8,766 nt of DNA from an uncultured Acidobacteriota bacterium (GTDB taxonomy: Bacteria; Acidobacteriota; Vicinamibacteria; Vicinamibacterales; UBA8438), in the NCBI GenBank assembly GCA_937888665.1, contig CALBET010000676.1, forward strand, positions 1-8,766, in the 5' to 3' direction. The translations under genes and the position numbers were made by a program. The notes beneath the pieces were generated by a model. It made no database searches and was not told where the DNA came from. It saw only the letters and a list, made by a program, of their open reading frames with translations. This document shows, piece after piece, positions 7,382 through 8,766 of the stretch (its first letter is position 1; every line of letters starts with the position of its first letter).

Positions 7382-7388
7382 CTCCTTT
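7382..7388 (-). promoter_or_regulatory. Ribosome binding site of the three-repeat protein gene
   Basis: AAAGGAG on the minus strand lies nine bases upstream of the ATG at 7372 and supports that start. Confidence 0.6.
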
Positions 7389-7417
7389 GAGGATGGTTGG
7401 GACGGTCAGTCCTTGGT

Positions 7418-7543
7418 CTACGTTCGATGTGTCCGGTCATGTCGCCGCAGCCTGCGGGCCCGATACACCTCCCCCACCCCGCCCTCGCCGATCTTGGCGG
7501 TGACCTCGTAGGGGCCGAGCGTGGTGCCTGGACTCAGCGACAT
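7418..7543 (-). pseudogene. N-terminal stub of a Ser/Thr protein kinase gene
   Basis: A 41-residue minus-strand frame from ATG 7543 to TAG 7418-7420 begins MSLSPGTTLGPYEVTAKIGE and continues GGVGEVYRAR. This is an almost perfect start of the acidobacterial Pkn family, with the whole ATP-binding glycine-rich loop (GEGGVGEVY). Intact members continue RARDTxLxRDVALK; here the Asp-Thr is missing (RARRLRRHDR) and the frame stops ten residues later. The catalytic lysine and everything after it are gone, so the stub cannot be a kinase. No ribosome binding site precedes the ATG. The secreted-protein gene ends 39 bases upstream, and the three-repeat protein gene begins 45 bases downstream. The best reading is a deletion remnant. 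A short expressed peptide cannot be excluded but is not supported. Confidence 0.75.
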
Positions 7544-7582
7544 AGTTCTGCGGGCGGGGTAGTAGTACGAGGGCGAGGAAAC

Positions 7583-8596
7583 TTACCTCGCCCCCTCGGT
7601 GGCCGCCCGCTCCTGGGCGCGATACCCGGAGAGGATGCCCTCCATGCCCAAGTTCCCTTCGTGGCATGCGTACTCGTACATCGGCTCCGCGCTGTGCTTC
7701 AGGGGAACCAGGATGGTCCATGGGCGCGTCCAGGTCGTCCGGTCGTCGAACGTGATCTCATAGTGGAGCGTGTCGGGACCAACGCGCGTGAATCGCTCGG
7801 TGAGTCGAAACCCCTCGGCCGCGTTCCAGAACACGCCCGAGTCTGAGTAGTTCGTCGTCTCGACGACCAGCGTGTCATCCTCCCAGTGACCGCGCGGGTC
7901 ACCATGTAGCTGGCGGATCTCATCGCTCACGTGCGGCGACCCGTCGATTGGGATGATGCGCGCGTCGTGAATCATCTCCATGAGAATAACGACGTGGTCG
8001 CGACCTTGGATGATCTGGTAATAGCTGTTGTATCCGGCCAACAGGTTCGGCACGCCGAATGTGAGGCAGCGCTCGCTCAACGGGCGGTCCGCCCAAGAGT
8101 CAGCCTTCGGCGCGATGATCGGCGGCGGCACGCCTCGCCCAGCACGCTCGCCGTCCGATGTCCGAGGCGGAATCTTCCCGTCGGTGGGATCGATGACCAG
8201 CGATGTCCGATTGTGATCGAAGTTGCGGTCGGCGAGCCAGAACTGGTTGTAGTTGCCGGTCGTGTCGTAGGAATCGGCGTCGCTGAGTCCGGCGAGCGCC
8301 GCCTGCACAAGCTGGTCGCCGAACTGGGCGTCCAGACCGCTCGCGGTGGCCTCAGTGGCCGCCGCCTTCAGCTCGGCCAGGTCCTCGGCGGTCAGCGTGG
8401 TTTTCCCCGCCCACGCATCCGGCCGCTCGAGCGGGGTCACGCTATTGTTCGCCCAGACGCCTTCGAGGTCCGGCTGACCGTCCAGCGTTCGCGACACCGT
8501 CCAGCCATCGCCGGACGCCTGAGCCGCCGCGGGCATGGGGGCGGAGGCGACGAACGCTACCACTGACACTCCGAACGCGTGCATCCATCTCTGCAT
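7583..8596 (-). CDS. Secreted or periplasmic protein of unknown function, acidobacterial type
   Basis: The 337-residue protein has a clear signal peptide (1-25, MQRWMHAFGVSVVAFVASAP then MPAAA, cut before Gln26). The mature part shows the conserved pattern I associate with a large uncharacterised secreted family of Acidobacteriota and metagenomes: DGQPDLEGVWAN and PLERP near 39-59, LVIDPTDGKIPP about 133-144, SERCLTFGVPN about 174-184, YYQIIQGRDHVVILMEMIHD about 192-211, IPIDGSPH about 215-222, GHWEDDTLVVETTNY about 236-250, and EYACHEGN about 308-315. No catalytic motif can be named. Only two cysteines occur, Cys177 and Cys311, which could form one disulfide. I chose the ATG at 8596 because GGAGG sits five bases upstream and the signal peptide starts there. 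The 28-residue in-frame extension to 8680 is not signal-like and overlaps a kinase stub. The start overlaps the stub's stop as TGATG. Confidence 0.92.
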   Translation of the reverse strand: MQRWMHAFGVSVVAFVASAPMPAAAQASGDGWTVSRTLDGQPDLEGVWANNSVTPLERPDAWAGKTTLTAEDLAELKAAATEATASGLDAQFGDQLVQAALAGLSDADSYDTTGNYNQFWLADRNFDHNRTSLVIDPTDGKIPPRTSDGERAGRGVPPPIIAPKADSWADRPLSERCLTFGVPNLLAGYNSYYQIIQGRDHVVILMEMIHDARIIPIDGSPHVSDEIRQLHGDPRGHWEDDTLVVETTNYSDSGVFWNAAEGFRLTERFTRVGPDTLHYEITFDDRTTWTRPWTILVPLKHSAEPMYEYACHEGNLGMEGILSGYRAQERAATEGAR

Positions 8597-8757
8597 CACC
8601 ACCTCCGTATTGGGCCCGGCAATCGCTCCGGTCCGAAAGACTGCGGCAAGTATGACCCGCTTTCGTCTCGTAGCTGCCAAACTTGTCCCATCCGGCCCGC
8701 ACCAATGAGGGCGGTGACGGCGTAGTGCCCGAGGCGAGCGCCTGAGGTCAGGGCCAT
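8596..8757 (-). pseudogene. N-terminal stub of a Ser/Thr protein kinase gene, overlapping the secreted-protein start
   Basis: A 53-residue minus-strand frame from ATG 8757 to TGA 8596-8598 begins MALTSGARLGHYAVTALIGA and continues GRMGQVWQLRD. It matches the acidobacterial kinase start MALTPGTRLGPYEVTALIGAGGMGEVYRARD, with substitutions at positions usually fixed (Gly to Arg in the loop, Glu to Gln). After the Arg-Asp the sequence is unrelated to a kinase. The catalytic core is absent. About half of the first 30 residues agree with the stub at 7418-7543. The stop and the next gene's start share one base (TGATG). Only nine bases upstream are in the window, so no ribosome site can be judged. 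Confidence 0.65.
8602..8606 (-). promoter_or_regulatory. Ribosome binding site of the secreted-protein gene
   Basis: GGAGG on the minus strand lies five bases before the ATG at 8596. It decides that start over the upstream in-frame ATG at 8680. The site lies within the last codons of the kinase stub. Confidence 0.75.
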
Positions 8758-8766
8758 GAACTGTTC

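Noticed and set aside
6791..7390. Plus-strand frames with internal repeats
   Set aside because: They mirror the three-repeat protein gene on the minus strand, which has the ribosome site and protein-like composition.
7931..8566. A 211-codon plus-strand frame opposite the secreted-protein gene
   Set aside because: It is an antisense shadow, Arg/Val/Gly-rich, with no ribosome site or domain.

Overview
The window looks like a piece of a high-GC Gram-negative chromosome, most likely from Acidobacteriota (perhaps the Vicinamibacteria). This rests on three things: the high GC and GC-ending codons of the genes, a secreted protein of a type familiar from that phylum, and several broken pieces of the Ser/Thr kinase family (start of the form MALSPGTRLGPYEV...) that is greatly expanded there. 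It is recognition of family style only; there is no rRNA or other marker gene in the window.

Layout. Bases 1-758 hold no intact gene. On the minus strand there is a possible frameshifted remnant (29-309) and the decayed start of a Ser/Thr kinase gene (475-591). Bases 759-6359 are a tight plus-strand operon for a complete tripartite RND efflux pump: TolC-like outer-membrane channel, lipoprotein-type periplasmic adaptor, and inner-membrane RND permease of the proton-driven drug/hydrophobe type. The genes are 4 bp apart and then overlap by ATGA. Bases 6547-8757 are all minus strand and face the pump operon. Read from right to left they are: a kinase N-terminal stub, a secreted protein of unknown function, a second kinase stub, a basic protein with three NUMOD3-like repeats, a fragment of a WD40/TolB-like beta-propeller, and a 36-residue lysine-rich protein.

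How it fits together. The pump operon is self-contained and probably exports amphiphilic or hydrophobic compounds from the inner membrane or periplasm to the outside. The right-hand block looks like a region where one or more kinase genes have been taken apart. Three kinase starts are present, each ending at or soon after the ATP-binding glycine-rich loop, and one propeller fragment of the kind often fused to these kinases. Functional-looking small genes sit directly downstream of the stubs, and one stub overlaps the secreted-protein gene as TGATG. The most interesting things here are the repeated kinase stubs, the exactly periodic three-repeat basic protein, and the small lysine-rich gene. 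No CRISPR array, transposase, tRNA or rRNA was seen.
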